The notes under the pieces: generated by a model
Database searches by the model: none
What the model saw: only the letters and a program-made list of their open reading frames with translations
Told to the model about the DNA's origin: nothing
Origin: Neisseria sp. oral taxon 014 str. F0314
GTDB taxonomy: Bacteria > Pseudomonadota > Gammaproteobacteria > Burkholderiales > Neisseriaceae
DNA: 64,000 nucleotides
Direction: 5' to 3'
NCBI RefSeq assembly: GCF_005886145.1
Contig: NZ_CP040504.1
Coordinates: forward strand, 806,001 to 870,000
In this document: positions 30,247 to 40,084 of the stretch, piece by piece
Position numbering within the stretch: position 1 is the stretch's first letter
How the letters are laid out: the number at the start of each line of letters is the position of its first letter
Made by a program: the position numbers and the translations under genes

Positions 30247-31323
30247 TCAATCGCCCATTGCCGCCAGAAGCTCGGCTTGATGTTCGGCAATCAGGGCATT
30301 GGTGATTTCTTCCAAGTCGCCGTCCATCACAAAATCGAGCTTGTGCAGGGTAAGGTTGATGCGGTGGTCGGTCACGCGACCTTGCGGGTAGTTGTAGGTA
30401 CGGATGCGCTCGCTGCGGTCGCCGCTGCCGATAAGGGATTTGCGTTCGGCGGCTTCTTTGGCTTGGGCTTCGCGTTTTTGCGCGTCGTTCAGGCGGGCGG
30501 CGAGGACTTTCATCGCCTGTGCCTTGTTGGCGTGTTGGCTGCGGCCGTCTTGGCACTCGACCACCATGCCTGTGGGCAGGTGGGTGATGCGGACGGCGGA
30601 GTCGGTTTTGTTGATGTGCTGACCGCCCGCGCCGGATGCGCGGAAGGTATCGATACGCAGGTCGGCAGGGTTCAGCTCGATGTCTTCGAGTTCGTCCGCT
30701 TCGGGCATGACGGCGACGGTGCAGGCGGAGGTGTGGATACGGCCTTGGCTTTCGGTAGCGGGGACGCGCTGCACGCGGTGGCCACCCGATTCGAATTTCA
30801 GACGACTGTAGGCGCCCAAACCGACGATACGGGCGATGACTTCTTTATAGCCGCCCAGTTCGCTTTCATTAGCGGAAACGATTTCGACCTGCCAGCGGTT
30901 GCGTTCGGCGTAGCGGCTGTACATACGCAGCAAATCGCCTGCAAACAGCGCGGCTTCGTCGCCGCCCGTTCCGGCGCGCACCTCGATGAAGATGTTTTTG
31001 TCGTCGTCGGCATCTTTGGGCAGCAGCAGTTTTTGCAGTTCGGTATCGAGCGTGTCGATTTTGGCTTTTGCCGCTTCGATTTCTTCGGCGGCAAAGTCTT
31101 TCATTTCGGGGTCGGACAGCATTTCTTCGGCATCGGCCAAGTCGCTTTGCGCCAGCTGATAGTTTTGGAACACTTCGACCACGGGCGTCAATTCGGCGTG
31201 TTCGCGCGTGAGCTTGCGGTAGTTGTCCATATCGGACGTGGCTTCGGGCTGTCCGAGGAGGTGGGTGACTTCTTCCAGTCGGTCGCTGAGTTGTTGTAGT
31301 TTTTCTAAGATAGACGGCTTCAT
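30247..31323 (-). CDS. prfA: peptide chain release factor 1
   Basis: 358 residues. It carries the RF1 stop-codon recognition motif PAT (188-190, PxT) and the catalytic GGQ (233-235) in [11 protein letters not shown]; the Gln is the usual target of PrmC methylation. The N-terminal coiled region is full length. GGAAG precedes ATG 31323. It reads UAA and UAG in the ribosomal A site. It stands alone here: hemA, its common partner elsewhere, is not adjacent. A DUS pair lies upstream. Confidence 0.96.
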   Translation of the reverse strand: MKPSILEKLQQLSDRLEEVTHLLGQPEATSDMDNYRKLTREHAELTPVVEVFQNYQLAQSDLADAEEMLSDPEMKDFAAEEIEAAKAKIDTLDTELQKLLLPKDADDDKNIFIEVRAGTGGDEAALFAGDLLRMYSRYAERNRWQVEIVSANESELGGYKEVIARIVGLGAYSRLKFESGGHRVQRVPATESQGRIHTSACTVAVMPEADELEDIELNPADLRIDTFRASGAGGQHINKTDSAVRITHLPTGMVVECQDGRSQHANKAQAMKVLAARLNDAQKREAQAKEAAERKSLIGSGDRSERIRTYNYPQGRVTDHRINLTLHKLDFVMDGDLEEITNALIAEHQAELLAAMGD

Positions 31324-31336
31324 AGATTCTTCCGAT

Positions 31337-31370
31337 AAAAGGCCGTCTGAAAATCTGTTTCAGACGGCAT
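31337..31370. terminator. inverted DUS pair with mixed dialect
   Basis: One arm is AGGCCGTCTGAA, the other is the complement of ATGCCGTCTGAA (ends ...CAGACGGCAT). It lies downstream of tatD and upstream of prfA. Confidence 0.7.
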
Positions 31371-31409
31371 CAATAAGTTAAGTTGGTCATTATAATACGT
31401 TTTCGGCTT

Positions 31410-32207
31410 TTATATAAGCTCCGGTTCGTCAGGCAGGCCTTTGCGGTATTCCAGCAATCCGTCCGCGTTCCGTTCGGTCTGCGCCGCGACTTCTTCAACG
31501 GCGATACCGCGCAGTTGTGCCACGGTTTCCGCTATCCGGCGCACGTTGGCCGGTGTGTTCACTTCGTTTTTCAACATAAACGGGCTGTCGGTTTCCAGCA
31601 CCATATCGCGCAAATCCAAGGCCTGCACCACTTTGCGGATTTTCCGTGCGGACGGGTTGAGCAGCAGCGAGCCGATACCGATTTTGAAACCAAGTCGGAC
31701 AAAGGCCGACGCTTCCTCCGCGCTGCCCGAAAACGCATGGATGATGCCGCCTTGCCCGAAACCGGCCTCGACGATTGCCGCCGCGGCTGCCGACGACGAT
31801 TTCAGATTATGCACCACCACTCTGCGTTTCAGCGACTCGGCCAATACGAGCTGGCGGACAAACAGTTTTTGCTGGCACTCGCGCTGCGCCGCAGTCTGGC
31901 TTTTGTCATAGAAATCCAAACCGATTTCCCCGACCCATGCCTGCGGATGGCGGCGCAGCAGCGATTCGAGTTCGGCCAAATCCTGCTCCGGCGTTTCTTC
32001 GGCAAACCACGGATGGATGCCCAAAGCGATGCGGATGTTTTCAGACGGCCTCAATGACAAATCCGCAACGTCATACCAATCCCGACGGCAGGTCGCAGGA
32101 ACGAGAAACCGCCATACGCCGCACGCCCGCGCCTCGCGTATGATGCGGTCGAGGTTTTGCCGCAAAGCGGGTTCGGCAAGATGGCAGTGGGTATCGGTAA
32201 ACTTCAT
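31410..32207 (-). CDS. TatD family metal-dependent hydrolase
   Basis: 265 residues with TatD metal-binding motifs: DTHCHLAEP at the start, GEIGLDFYDK, the HAFSG loop, and LETDSPF. Such enzymes are amidohydrolase-fold DNases or exonucleases with 3'-5' activity. It has diverged from TatD and YcfH and is one of several possible paralogs, so no symbol is given. ATG 32207 follows a purine-rich site. It begins 13 nt after the MFS transporter stop, so the two are probably co-transcribed. A DUS near 32041 encodes LRPS within the gene. Confidence 0.85.
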   Translation of the reverse strand: MKFTDTHCHLAEPALRQNLDRIIREARACGVWRFLVPATCRRDWYDVADLSLRPSENIRIALGIHPWFAEETPEQDLAELESLLRRHPQAWVGEIGLDFYDKSQTAAQRECQQKLFVRQLVLAESLKRRVVVHNLKSSSAAAAAIVEAGFGQGGIIHAFSGSAEEASAFVRLGFKIGIGSLLLNPSARKIRKVVQALDLRDMVLETDSPFMLKNEVNTPANVRRIAETVAQLRGIAVEEVAAQTERNADGLLEYRKGLPDEPELI

Positions 32208-32220
32208 TTCCGCCCTTCCC

Positions 32221-33453
32221 TCAGCCGCCGGCCGCTTTACTGTTTTCCTTCCACGCCTGATGCGAACAGCTCCGCAACAATATGATGCCGCACACGGTCG
32301 AAGCCAGCATCATAAACGGCATAATCTGCGCCGTGCCGTTGTGCAGCCAAGTCGTCAGCATGCCGACGCTCGCGCCGATAACCGACTGGCACACGCCCAG
32401 CACCGCATTCGCGCTGCCGCCCTCTTCCTTGAAATAACCCATGAAGCAGGCTTGCGTGTTCGCCGACACCAAACCCTGCGTGCCCACCGAAAACATCACG
32501 CAGCCGACCAGCAGCCAAAAAGGCGGCAAATCAAAAGCGGCCGCCGACACGGCCATCAGCAGGTTGGCGCCAAGTTGCACGATAATCCCCCATTTGAGGA
32601 TGGCCTGCGGGTGCGTACCCGTTTTCAGTCGCCAAGCGGTAATGCGGTTGAACGTCGCCATCGTGATGATGTTCAGGCCGAACATCCATGCGTAAAGACG
32701 CGGAGAGACGCCGTAGAGTTTCATATAGACGAACGACGATTCGGTCAGAAACACAAACATCGACGAAAAACTGAACGCCTGAAAAAACAGATAGCCCATT
32801 GCGGCACGGGTCTGCAACACCCGTTTGAACCGTCCGGCCACCACGGCGAAGATGTCCCGGCCGATTTTTTCCGTTTTCGCCGGTTTGGGCAGAAACCCCG
32901 CCATCAGGCCGAGCAACAGCACCGCATAAGCCAGCAGAAAGACAAAAATGGCCCGCCAGCCGCCCAGTTTTTGCAATTCCGCCCCCAACATCGGTGCGAC
33001 CAGCGGCACCGCCATCATGATGATGCCGATAAGTGCGAACATCTGCGCCGCCTCGCGCCCTTCGTAATAGTCGCGGACCAGCGCGCCGACCACCACCACC
33101 GTCATTCCCGCCCCGAACGCCTGCACCATGCGCAGCAGCAGCAACTGTCCGCCCGTCTGCGCCATCGACAACAGCAACACGCTGACCAGATAAACCGCCA
33201 GTCCGACCAATGCCACCGGCCTGCGCCCCTTGATGTCGGACACCGAACCGCCGACCACCTGCCCCACCGCCACGCCGAACATAAACGTGCTGAGGCTCTG
33301 CTCGATAAGGTGGATATCCGCTTTCAGGCCTTGCGCCATTTCGGGAATTGCCGGCAGGTATGCATCGACCGAAAAAGGCATCAGTGCGACCAGCATCGCC
33401 ATCAAAACGGCCATCTGTTGGCGGCTTAAAGGGGAACGGGGGGCTGCATTCAT
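32221..33453 (-). CDS. Bcr/CflA-type multidrug efflux MFS transporter
   Basis: 410 residues with about 12 hydrophobic segments. The MFS motif A is visible as GGSVSDIKGRRPVAL, after DAYLPAIPEM, which is characteristic of the Bcr/CflA subfamily that exports bicyclomycin, sulfonamides or other drugs by proton antiport. ATG 33453 follows GGAAGA; an upstream extension is open but has no ribosome site. Upstream of tatD in a likely two-gene operon. The substrate cannot be inferred. Confidence 0.88.
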   Translation of the reverse strand: MNAAPRSPLSRQQMAVLMAMLVALMPFSVDAYLPAIPEMAQGLKADIHLIEQSLSTFMFGVAVGQVVGGSVSDIKGRRPVALVGLAVYLVSVLLLSMAQTGGQLLLLRMVQAFGAGMTVVVVGALVRDYYEGREAAQMFALIGIIMMAVPLVAPMLGAELQKLGGWRAIFVFLLAYAVLLLGLMAGFLPKPAKTEKIGRDIFAVVAGRFKRVLQTRAAMGYLFFQAFSFSSMFVFLTESSFVYMKLYGVSPRLYAWMFGLNIITMATFNRITAWRLKTGTHPQAILKWGIIVQLGANLLMAVSAAAFDLPPFWLLVGCVMFSVGTQGLVSANTQACFMGYFKEEGGSANAVLGVCQSVIGASVGMLTTWLHNGTAQIMPFMMLASTVCGIILLRSCSHQAWKENSKAAGG

Positions 33454-33793
33454 TTCAATCTTCCATAACACGGCAATAAAATAACCGCCCTCAGGCAACT
33501 TTGCGGCCGCAGGCGGTTGATATGGAAACGGATTATACAGGATTTTCAGACGGCCTCAAAGCAGGCAGGCCGTCTGAACTGTCGCTTTCGGACAGTCTGC
33601 CTGCTTCATACCGATACAACCGCTCGATTTGCATACAGGTTCAATCGGCAAGGTTATCTTGCACGCTTGGTCGGACAATTTCTGCTGCCTTCCGGATTAC
33701 GGCCGCAAGCCCTGCCGCCTCCGATTTGCGCCCCACCCTGTTTCATAAGAAAATACGGCTTTCAATCTTCACCACCTTCCGAAAGAGAAACCC
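33454..33793. other. divergent 340-bp intergenic region
   Basis: Between the MFS gene (-) and the HerA/YjgR-like gene (+). Apart from the DUS pair, it holds only short open frames without support. It presumably holds both promoters. Confidence 0.4.
33545..33578. repeat. inverted AG-DUS pair upstream of the MFS gene and yjgR-like gene
   Basis: TTCAGACGGCCT (33545-33556) and AGGCCGTCTGAA (33567-33578) face outward in a divergent intergenic region (33454-33793), where neither gene ends; uptake rather than termination seems its role. Confidence 0.7.
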
Positions 33794-35323
33794 ATGACGA
33801 CTTTCCAAATTGCCCGTGCATACGGGAAAACGCTCGAAATCCAAGGCAAAATGGCGAACCGCCACGGCTTGATCGCCGGTGCGACCGGTACGGGTAAAAC
33901 CGTGACCCTGCGCCGTATGGCGGAGGCCTTCAGCAGCGAGGGCGTTCCCGTATTTTTGGTTGACGTCAAAGGCGATTTGTCGGGCATCGCGCAAGCGGGT
34001 GCTGCCAGCGGCAAAGTGGGCGAACGCATTGCCGAGTTTGGTCTGGGCGAGCAATGGCTGCAAAGTTTCCCCGTGCGCTTTTGGGATGTTTACGGCGAAA
34101 CCGGCATTCCGGTGCGCGTGACCGTTTCGGAAATGGGCCCGCTGCTGCTGGCGCGTTTGATGAACCTGAACGACACGCAGGAAGGCTTGTTGAACCTTGT
34201 GTTCAAAGTTGCCGACGATAAAGGCTGGCACATTCTGGACTTGAAAGACTTGCGCAGTATGCTGAAACACGTTTCCGACCACGCTTCGGAATACCGCACG
34301 CAATACGGCAACGTCTCCGCCGCCAGTATCGGCGCGATTCAGCGGCAGCTTTTGACGCTGGAGAACGAAGGTGCGGAAAAATTCTTCGGCGAGCCGTCGC
34401 TCAACCTGCAAGATTGGATGCAGACCGACAACGGCAAAGGCGTCATCAACGTCCTCAATTCGGAAAAACTGATGCGCTCGCCGCGTATGTACAGCGCGTT
34501 TTTGCTGTGGATGTTGGCGGAGTTGTTTGAAACCTTGCCCGAAGTCGGCGATTTGGACAAACCGAAATTCGTGATGTTCTTTGACGAAGCGCATTTGATG
34601 TTCGACAACGCCGCCAATGCGCTGGTGGAGCAGGTCGAACAAGTCGTGCGCCTGATTCGTTCCAAAGGCGTGGGCGTGTATTTCGTGACCCAAAACCCGC
34701 TCGATTTGCCCGACACCATCCTCGGACAACTCGGCAACCGCGTGCAACACGCCCTGCGCGCCTTCACGCCGCGCGACCAGAAAGCAGTCAAAGCCGCGGC
34801 CGAAACCTTCCGCAGCAACCCGAATATCAAAGTTGCCGAAGCGATTGCCGAACTGGGCGTCGGCGAAGCACTCGTTTCCTTCCTCGACGAAAAAGGTATG
34901 CCCGAGCCGGTAGAGCGCGCGCTCGTCCTGCCGCCGCAATCTTCCTTGACCCCGCTTGTCGCCGAAGAGCGCAACCGCCTGTTCCAAAATGATGATTTGT
35001 ACCCGACCTATAAAGACATGGTGGACAACTATTCCGCTTTTGAAGCCTTAGCCGAAGCCGACAGTCAGGCAGCGGCGGAGAAAGAGGCGGCAGCAGCGGC
35101 AAAAGAGCAGGAAAAAGCGCAAAAAACCGCTGAAAAAGAAGCCGCCAAAGCCGATCCCGGCATACTCGGCGGACTCTTGGGCGGGCTGAGCGGCGGACGC
35201 AAAAAGTCCAACCAAGGCATTGCCTACGATTTGGCCGACTCGGTCGGCAGTCAAATCAACCGGCAGGTGACTAACGCCATCTCGCGCAGCATCATGGGCG
35301 TGATTAAGAATCTGTTGAAGTAA
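33794..35323 (+). CDS. HerA/YjgR-type ATPase (DUF853 family)
   Basis: 509 residues. Walker A is GATGTGKT (29-36) and Walker B is MFFDEAH (261-267), with the sensor Asn-Gly in VTQNPLDLPD and an arginine finger in LGNRVQHALRAFTPRDQ. This is the YjgR/DUF853 branch of the HerA helicase-translocase superfamily. A Glu/Ala/Lys-rich coiled segment (about 412-450) precedes the Gly-rich LGGLLGGLSGG. Ribosome site AGAGAAA. Function poorly known; it might translocate DNA or act in DNA processing. Monocistronic. Confidence 0.85.
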   Translation: MTTFQIARAYGKTLEIQGKMANRHGLIAGATGTGKTVTLRRMAEAFSSEGVPVFLVDVKGDLSGIAQAGAASGKVGERIAEFGLGEQWLQSFPVRFWDVYGETGIPVRVTVSEMGPLLLARLMNLNDTQEGLLNLVFKVADDKGWHILDLKDLRSMLKHVSDHASEYRTQYGNVSAASIGAIQRQLLTLENEGAEKFFGEPSLNLQDWMQTDNGKGVINVLNSEKLMRSPRMYSAFLLWMLAELFETLPEVGDLDKPKFVMFFDEAHLMFDNAANALVEQVEQVVRLIRSKGVGVYFVTQNPLDLPDTILGQLGNRVQHALRAFTPRDQKAVKAAAETFRSNPNIKVAEAIAELGVGEALVSFLDEKGMPEPVERALVLPPQSSLTPLVAEERNRLFQNDDLYPTYKDMVDNYSAFEALAEADSQAAAEKEAAAAAKEQEKAQKTAEKEAAKADPGILGGLLGGLSGGRKKSNQGIAYDLADSVGSQINRQVTNAISRSIMGVIKNLLK

Positions 35324-35334
35324 GCACAACGTTA

Positions 35335-35380
35335 AGAGGCCGTCTGAAAACCCGTTTAACGGATTTTCAGACGGCCTTTA
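35335..35380. terminator. inverted AG-DUS pair after the YjgR-like gene
   Basis: AGGCCGTCTGAAAA...TTTTCAGACGGCCT around CCCGTTTAACGGA, itself partly palindromic. It is followed by TTTATATATATA. Confidence 0.8.
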
Positions 35381-35481
35381 TATATATACAGCGCATTTTC
35401 CTTTGCATCGTGCCCTAGCGGAAGTTTAGACTTTCTTATTTGATATTTCTGAACAAGACAAACAAACCAAGCCCTGCTCCC

Positions 35482-35506
35482 TGGATTCCCGCCATATGCA
35501 GGGATG
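35482..35506. repeat. degenerate dRS3-like word
   Basis: CTGGATTCCCGCCATATGCA-GGGATG keeps the ATTCCC and GGGA arms but has lost the end of the dRS3 palindrome. A remnant of a NIME element in the 283-bp yjgR-metE gap. Confidence 0.45.
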
Positions 35507-35552
35507 AAAATGGTAAAAAGTTAAATATCAATGCAATCCAAACGCAGCCGAT

Positions 35553-35594
35553 CAAAAAGGCCGTCTGAAAGATTAACTTTCAGACGGCCTTTTA
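35553..35594. terminator. inverted AG-DUS pair after metE
   Basis: AAAAGGCCGTCTGAAAG...CTTTCAGACGGCCTTTT with a small loop, 12 nt from the metE stop. Confidence 0.85.
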
Positions 35595-35606
35595 CCTTAC
35601 AGCCAG

Positions 35607-37880
35607 TTACTTAGCCAGTTCGGCACGCAGTTTCTTGGTTACTTTGACCATGTTTTCCAACGCTGCCACGGTTTCCGGCCAACCGCGGGTTTTCAGGCCG
35701 CAGTCGGGGTTGACCCACAGGCGGGCGGCAGGAATCACATCCAGCGCTTTGCGCAGCAGGTGCTCGATTTCGGCTTCAGCCGGAACGCGCGGGCTGTGGA
35801 TGTCGTATACGCCCGGACCGATGTCGTTCGGATATTTGAAGTCGCCGAACGCAGCCAACAACTCCATATCGGAACGCGAAGTCTCGATGGTGATGACGTC
35901 GGCGTCCAAAGCGGCAATCGCAGGCAGGATGTCGTTGAATTCGGAGTAGCACATGTGGGTGTGGATTTGCGTGCTGTCTTCGCAACCGGCAGACGACAGG
36001 CGGAACGCTTCGCCCGCCCAGTTCAGGTAGGCATCCCAGTCGGCGCGTTTCAACGGCAGGCCTTCGCGGATGGCGGGTTCGTCGATTTGGATGACTTTGA
36101 TGCCTGCTTTTTCCAAATCCAAAACTTCGTCGTTCAAAGCCAATGCGATTTGTTTGCACACGGTAGCGCGCGGAATATCGTTGCGGACGAACGACCATTG
36201 CAGGATGGTTACGGGGCCGGTCAACATGCCTTTCATCGGGCGTTTGGTCAGGCTTTGCGCGTAAGTGGACCAAGCGACAGTCATGGCTTCGGGGCGGCTT
36301 ACATCACCGAAGATAATCGGCGGTTTCACGCAGCGCGAACCGTAGCTTTGTACCCAGCCGTATTGGGTGAACGCGAAACCGCTCAGCAGCTCGCCGAAGT
36401 ATTCGACCATGTCGTTACGCTCGGCTTCACCGTGTACCAATACGTCCAAATCCAATTTTTCCTGCTCTTCAACCACATAGGCGATTTCTTTTTTCATCGC
36501 GGCTTCGTAATCGGCAGCGGAAAGTTCGCCTTTTTTGAAGGCGGCGCGTGCTTGGCGGATTTCGGTAGTCTGCGGGAAAGAACCGATGTTGGTGGTCGGC
36601 AATGGAGGCAGGTTCAACCATGCCTGTTGCGCTTTGATGCGGTCGGCAAACGGAGATTTGCGTTGGTCTGCGTTGGCAGGCAGGTCGGCAAGGCGTTTGG
36701 CGACTTCCGCGCGGTGGATTTCGCTGCTGTTGGCGCGGGAATCGGCGGCAGCGCGGCTGGCGGCCAGTTCGGCGGCAACGGCTTCGCGGCCGTCTGAAAG
36801 CGCGGCTTTCAATACTTTCAGTTCCTGTGTTTTTTGCAGGGTGAAGGCCAGCCAAGAGTACAAGTCGGGCTTGTTGGCTTTCAGTTTTTCCTCAACCGAC
36901 AAATCGTAAGGGGTGTGCAGCAGCGAACATGAGCTGGAAATCCACAAGCGATCGCCCAATTTCGCTTTCAACGGTTCCAACACGGCCAAGGCTTTATCCA
37001 AGTCGGCACGCCAAATGTTGCGGCCGTCAATGATGCCGGCGGACAAGACTTTGTCGTAGTCGGCGAATGCGGCCAACTGTTCGGGCGCACGCACCAAGTC
37101 GATGTGCAAGCCGTCGACAGGCAGAGATTTCAGCAGGGAGGCGTGTTCGGCTACCGAACCAAAATATGTACTCAACAGGATTTTGGCGTTTACTTTGCTC
37201 AAAGCGGCGTAAACGTTTTGGTAAGCCGCCACCCACTCTTCGGGCAGATCGAGGGTCAGGGCGGGTTCGTCGATCTGAATCCACTCCGCACCCGCTTCTA
37301 CCAAAGCATTCAAGAGTTCCGCGTATACCGGCAGCAGTTTCGGCAGCAGGTCGAGGCGGTTGAACGCCGAACCTTTTTCTTTGCCCAGCCACAGGAACGT
37401 CAGTGGGCCGACTACGGTCGGCTTGGCTTTCAGACCCAATGCCTGCGCCTCTTTAAGCTGCTGCACATAATGCGCGGGGTTGGCTTTAAATTCGGTATCG
37501 GCGTGAAATTCCGGCACGAGGTAGTGATAATTGGTGTCGAACCACTTGGTCATTTCGATGGCAAACTGGTCTTTATTGCCGCGTGCCAGTTGGAAGTATT
37601 GTTCCAAAGTCAGCTTCTGGCTGTCGAAGCCGAAACGGGCGGGAATCGCGCCGGTGGCAACTTGCAGGTCGAGGATGTGGTCGTAGAAAGTGAAGTCGGC
37701 CGCAGCCACGAAATCGGCATCGGCAGCCGCCTGATGTTTCCAGTTTTTCTCACGCAAACCTTTGGCCGTATCCAGCAGCTCCTGTTCGCTCAATTCTTTG
37801 CGCCAGTATTTTTCTTGGGCGAACTTCAATTCGCGGAATGCGCCTACGCGCGGGAAACCTGAAAAATGTAATGTTGTCAT
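35607..37880 (-). CDS. metE: cobalamin-independent methionine synthase
   Basis: 757 residues, the normal length for the two-domain MetE that transfers the methyl group of 5-methyl-tetrahydropteroyl-polyglutamate to homocysteine. The N-terminal barrel begins with [20 protein letters not shown]. The C-terminal barrel holds the zinc ligands in [20 protein letters not shown], and [21 protein letters not shown] precedes ATG 37880. metF lies 55 nt upstream on the same strand, so the two steps (making methyl-THF and using it) are encoded together. No SAM riboswitch is visible. Confidence 0.96.
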   Translation of the reverse strand: MTTLHFSGFPRVGAFRELKFAQEKYWRKELSEQELLDTAKGLREKNWKHQAAADADFVAAADFTFYDHILDLQVATGAIPARFGFDSQKLTLEQYFQLARGNKDQFAIEMTKWFDTNYHYLVPEFHADTEFKANPAHYVQQLKEAQALGLKAKPTVVGPLTFLWLGKEKGSAFNRLDLLPKLLPVYAELLNALVEAGAEWIQIDEPALTLDLPEEWVAAYQNVYAALSKVNAKILLSTYFGSVAEHASLLKSLPVDGLHIDLVRAPEQLAAFADYDKVLSAGIIDGRNIWRADLDKALAVLEPLKAKLGDRLWISSSCSLLHTPYDLSVEEKLKANKPDLYSWLAFTLQKTQELKVLKAALSDGREAVAAELAASRAAADSRANSSEIHRAEVAKRLADLPANADQRKSPFADRIKAQQAWLNLPPLPTTNIGSFPQTTEIRQARAAFKKGELSAADYEAAMKKEIAYVVEEQEKLDLDVLVHGEAERNDMVEYFGELLSGFAFTQYGWVQSYGSRCVKPPIIFGDVSRPEAMTVAWSTYAQSLTKRPMKGMLTGPVTILQWSFVRNDIPRATVCKQIALALNDEVLDLEKAGIKVIQIDEPAIREGLPLKRADWDAYLNWAGEAFRLSSAGCEDSTQIHTHMCYSEFNDILPAIAALDADVITIETSRSDMELLAAFGDFKYPNDIGPGVYDIHSPRVPAEAEIEHLLRKALDVIPAARLWVNPDCGLKTRGWPETVAALENMVKVTKKLRAELAK

Positions 37881-37935
37881 ATTGCTCTCCTGGGGAAATG
37901 GGATTTATCCGTTAATTCAAAGGGATTCGTGTCAT

Positions 37936-38829
<894 letters not shown>

Positions 38830-38931
38830 TTATATTTTATTACCTTATTCTGCTTATCTTAAATCTTCGACTTGCATGAGTCAATTTACAAATTTTCCGA
38901 TTTAGCATGAATTATTTTAATAAATCAGCCA

Positions 38932-39129
38932 TCATTCCGTTTCCTCAATCCATGCCTGCTGCACAGCTTCGAGGATACGTTCGCCGCAACGGGCGGGGTC
39001 GTCGTCAAAGTCAGGCAACGCCATAATCAGGTCGCGCAGTTGGGTGAAGCGTACGGTTCTGGGGTCGATGCTGTCGCCGTGCAGATCGTAGAGTTCTTCG
39101 GCAATACGCCGGGTATCAGTCCATTTCAT
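38932..39129 (-). CDS. iscX: Fe-S cluster assembly protein IscX
   Basis: 65 residues, acidic, matching IscX (YfhJ): MKWTDTRRIAEELYDLHGD, then RFTQLRDLIMALPDFDDDP and EAVQQAWIEE. It binds IscS and acts as a regulator or iron adaptor in Fe-S cluster assembly. AAAGGAC precedes the ATG. It is the last gene of the hscA-(TIGR02328)-fdx-iscX string, separated from fdx by a DUS pair. Confidence 0.93.
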   Translation of the reverse strand: MKWTDTRRIAEELYDLHGDSIDPRTVRFTQLRDLIMALPDFDDDPARCGERILEAVQQAWIEETE

Positions 39130-39161
39130 GATTTGTCCTTTGTATTTCGGGATTGCGTTAT

Positions 39162-39206
39162 CAGGCCGTCTGAAAATCCCGCCCTGAGTTTTTTCAGACG
39201 GCCTTT
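39162..39206. terminator. inverted AG-DUS pair between fdx and iscX
   Basis: AGGCCGTCTGAA (39163-39174) and TTCAGACGGCCT (39193-39204), 18-nt loop. Likely reduces but may not abolish read-through into iscX. Confidence 0.7.
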
Positions 39207-39212
39207 ATGGGA

Positions 39213-39554
39213 TTAATGCTCTTCGCGCGCGTGGTTGATGGTGTATTTTGGGATTTCCACCACCAAGTCTTCGTCGGCAACAACCGCCTGACAGCTCAGG
39301 CGCGAGTCGGCTTCTAGGCCCCATGCCTGGTCGAGCAGGTCTTCTTCCAATTCGGTCGGTTCTTCCAAGCTGTCGAAGCCTTGGCGGATGATGACGTGGC
39401 AGGTGGTGCAGGCACAGGATTTTTCGCAGGCGTGATCGACTTCGATGTCGTGGTCGAGCAGCACGTCAAGGACGGTTTTGCCTTCGGGCGCGTCTTCGAT
39501 GACAGCGCCTTCGGGACATAATACGGCGTGTGGGAGTACGGTGATTTTGGGCAT
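39213..39554 (-). CDS. fdx: ISC-type 2Fe-2S ferredoxin
   Basis: 113 residues. Ligand cysteines are seen in ACEKSCACTTC (42-52: Cys43, Cys49, Cys52, with an extra Cys47) and Cys88 in SRLSCQA, the CX5CX2C...C pattern of adrenodoxin-type ferredoxins. It provides electrons for Fe-S cluster assembly on IscU. It sits between hscA (plus an unrelated small gene) and iscX, as in the isc operon of proteobacteria. Confidence 0.94.
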   Translation of the reverse strand: MPKITVLPHAVLCPEGAVIEDAPEGKTVLDVLLDHDIEVDHACEKSCACTTCHVIIRQGFDSLEEPTELEEDLLDQAWGLEADSRLSCQAVVADEDLVVEIPKYTINHAREEH

Positions 39555-39598
39555 TTTTATTGTCTCGGTTGTTTAAAAGTGGTTGTGGTCGGATTGTT

Positions 39599-39638
39599 TT
39601 CAGACGGCCTGACAAATGAAACCATAAGGCCGTCTGAA
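39599..39638. terminator. inverted AG-DUS pair between the TIGR02328-like gene and fdx
   Basis: TTCAGACGGCCT (39599-39610) and AGGCCGTCTGAA (39627-39638) enclose a 16-nt loop. Confidence 0.7.
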
Positions 39639-39643
39639 ACTGT

Positions 39644-40006
39644 CTACAACACGATGCCTTTGTTTTTTAAATTTTCCAGACATTCGTCCAGATAAGCATC
39701 ATCGTGTTCGGGGTAAATCGGCGAATCGGCGGCTTCGGTATCGTGTGCGGGATAAGGGACAACCGTTTTTCCGCGGTACAGCGGGTCTTTCCACAGCGGA
39801 TCGGGTTTGTAACCGCGTTTTTCCATTTCTTCCATAATCAGCGCGTGATACAGATAGAGCTTGTCAGGCGAATAGGTGAAAACGTAATTCACCGTCGCGT
39901 GCGGCCTGCCCCAGCCTGCTCCGCGTAAGGCGGCGCATTCGCGGTGTTGCCCTAAAAGCTGGGCGCGGGGGAGTAGCGGGATGAGGGTCTGGTGCCAGAG
40001 GCGCAT
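39644..40006 (-). CDS. TIGR02328-like protein (DNA glycosylase-related family)
   Basis: 120 residues beginning MRLWHQTLIPLLPRAQLLGQ, then HRECAALRG, followed by the pattern NYVFTYSPDKLYLYHALIMEE and EMEKRGYKPD. This matches the TIGR02328 family, related to pyrimidine-dimer DNA glycosylase/endonuclease V. Whether it has repair activity is unknown. It is inserted between hscA and fdx on the same strand, flanked by DUS pairs on both sides, which makes it look like an addition to the isc cluster rather than a member of it. No strong ribosome site is seen before ATG 40006. Confidence 0.65.
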   Translation of the reverse strand: MRLWHQTLIPLLPRAQLLGQHRECAALRGAGWGRPHATVNYVFTYSPDKLYLYHALIMEEMEKRGYKPDPLWKDPLYRGKTVVPYPAHDTEAADSPIYPEHDDAYLDECLENLKNKGIVL

Positions 40007-40036
40007 AGAAATCGAATCAGTTTGGATATTATTTTT

Positions 40037-40072
40037 TCAGACGACCTCCGACATTTTTCGAGGTCGTCTGAA
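40037..40072. terminator. inverted AGGTCGTCTGAA pair between hscA and the small gene
   Basis: TTCAGACGACCT (40037-40048) and AGGTCGTCTGAA (40061-40072). Both are in the mucosa-type dialect, in contrast to the AG-DUS pairs on the other side of the small gene. Confidence 0.75.
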
Positions 40073-40084
40073 ACCGGTTAATCA

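Noticed and set aside
32017..33429. 470-codon open frame on the plus strand
   Set aside because: It is the antisense of the tatD and MFS genes, with His/Arg/Gln-rich composition typical of shadows of GC-rich genes; no ribosome site.
33743..34987. 414-codon frame opposite the YjgR-like ATPase
   Set aside because: Antisense shadow; the ATPase has Walker motifs on the other strand.
37881..37935. Possible SAM riboswitch or regulatory leader upstream of metE
   Set aside because: The gap to metF is only 55 nt and no conserved riboswitch core is seen.
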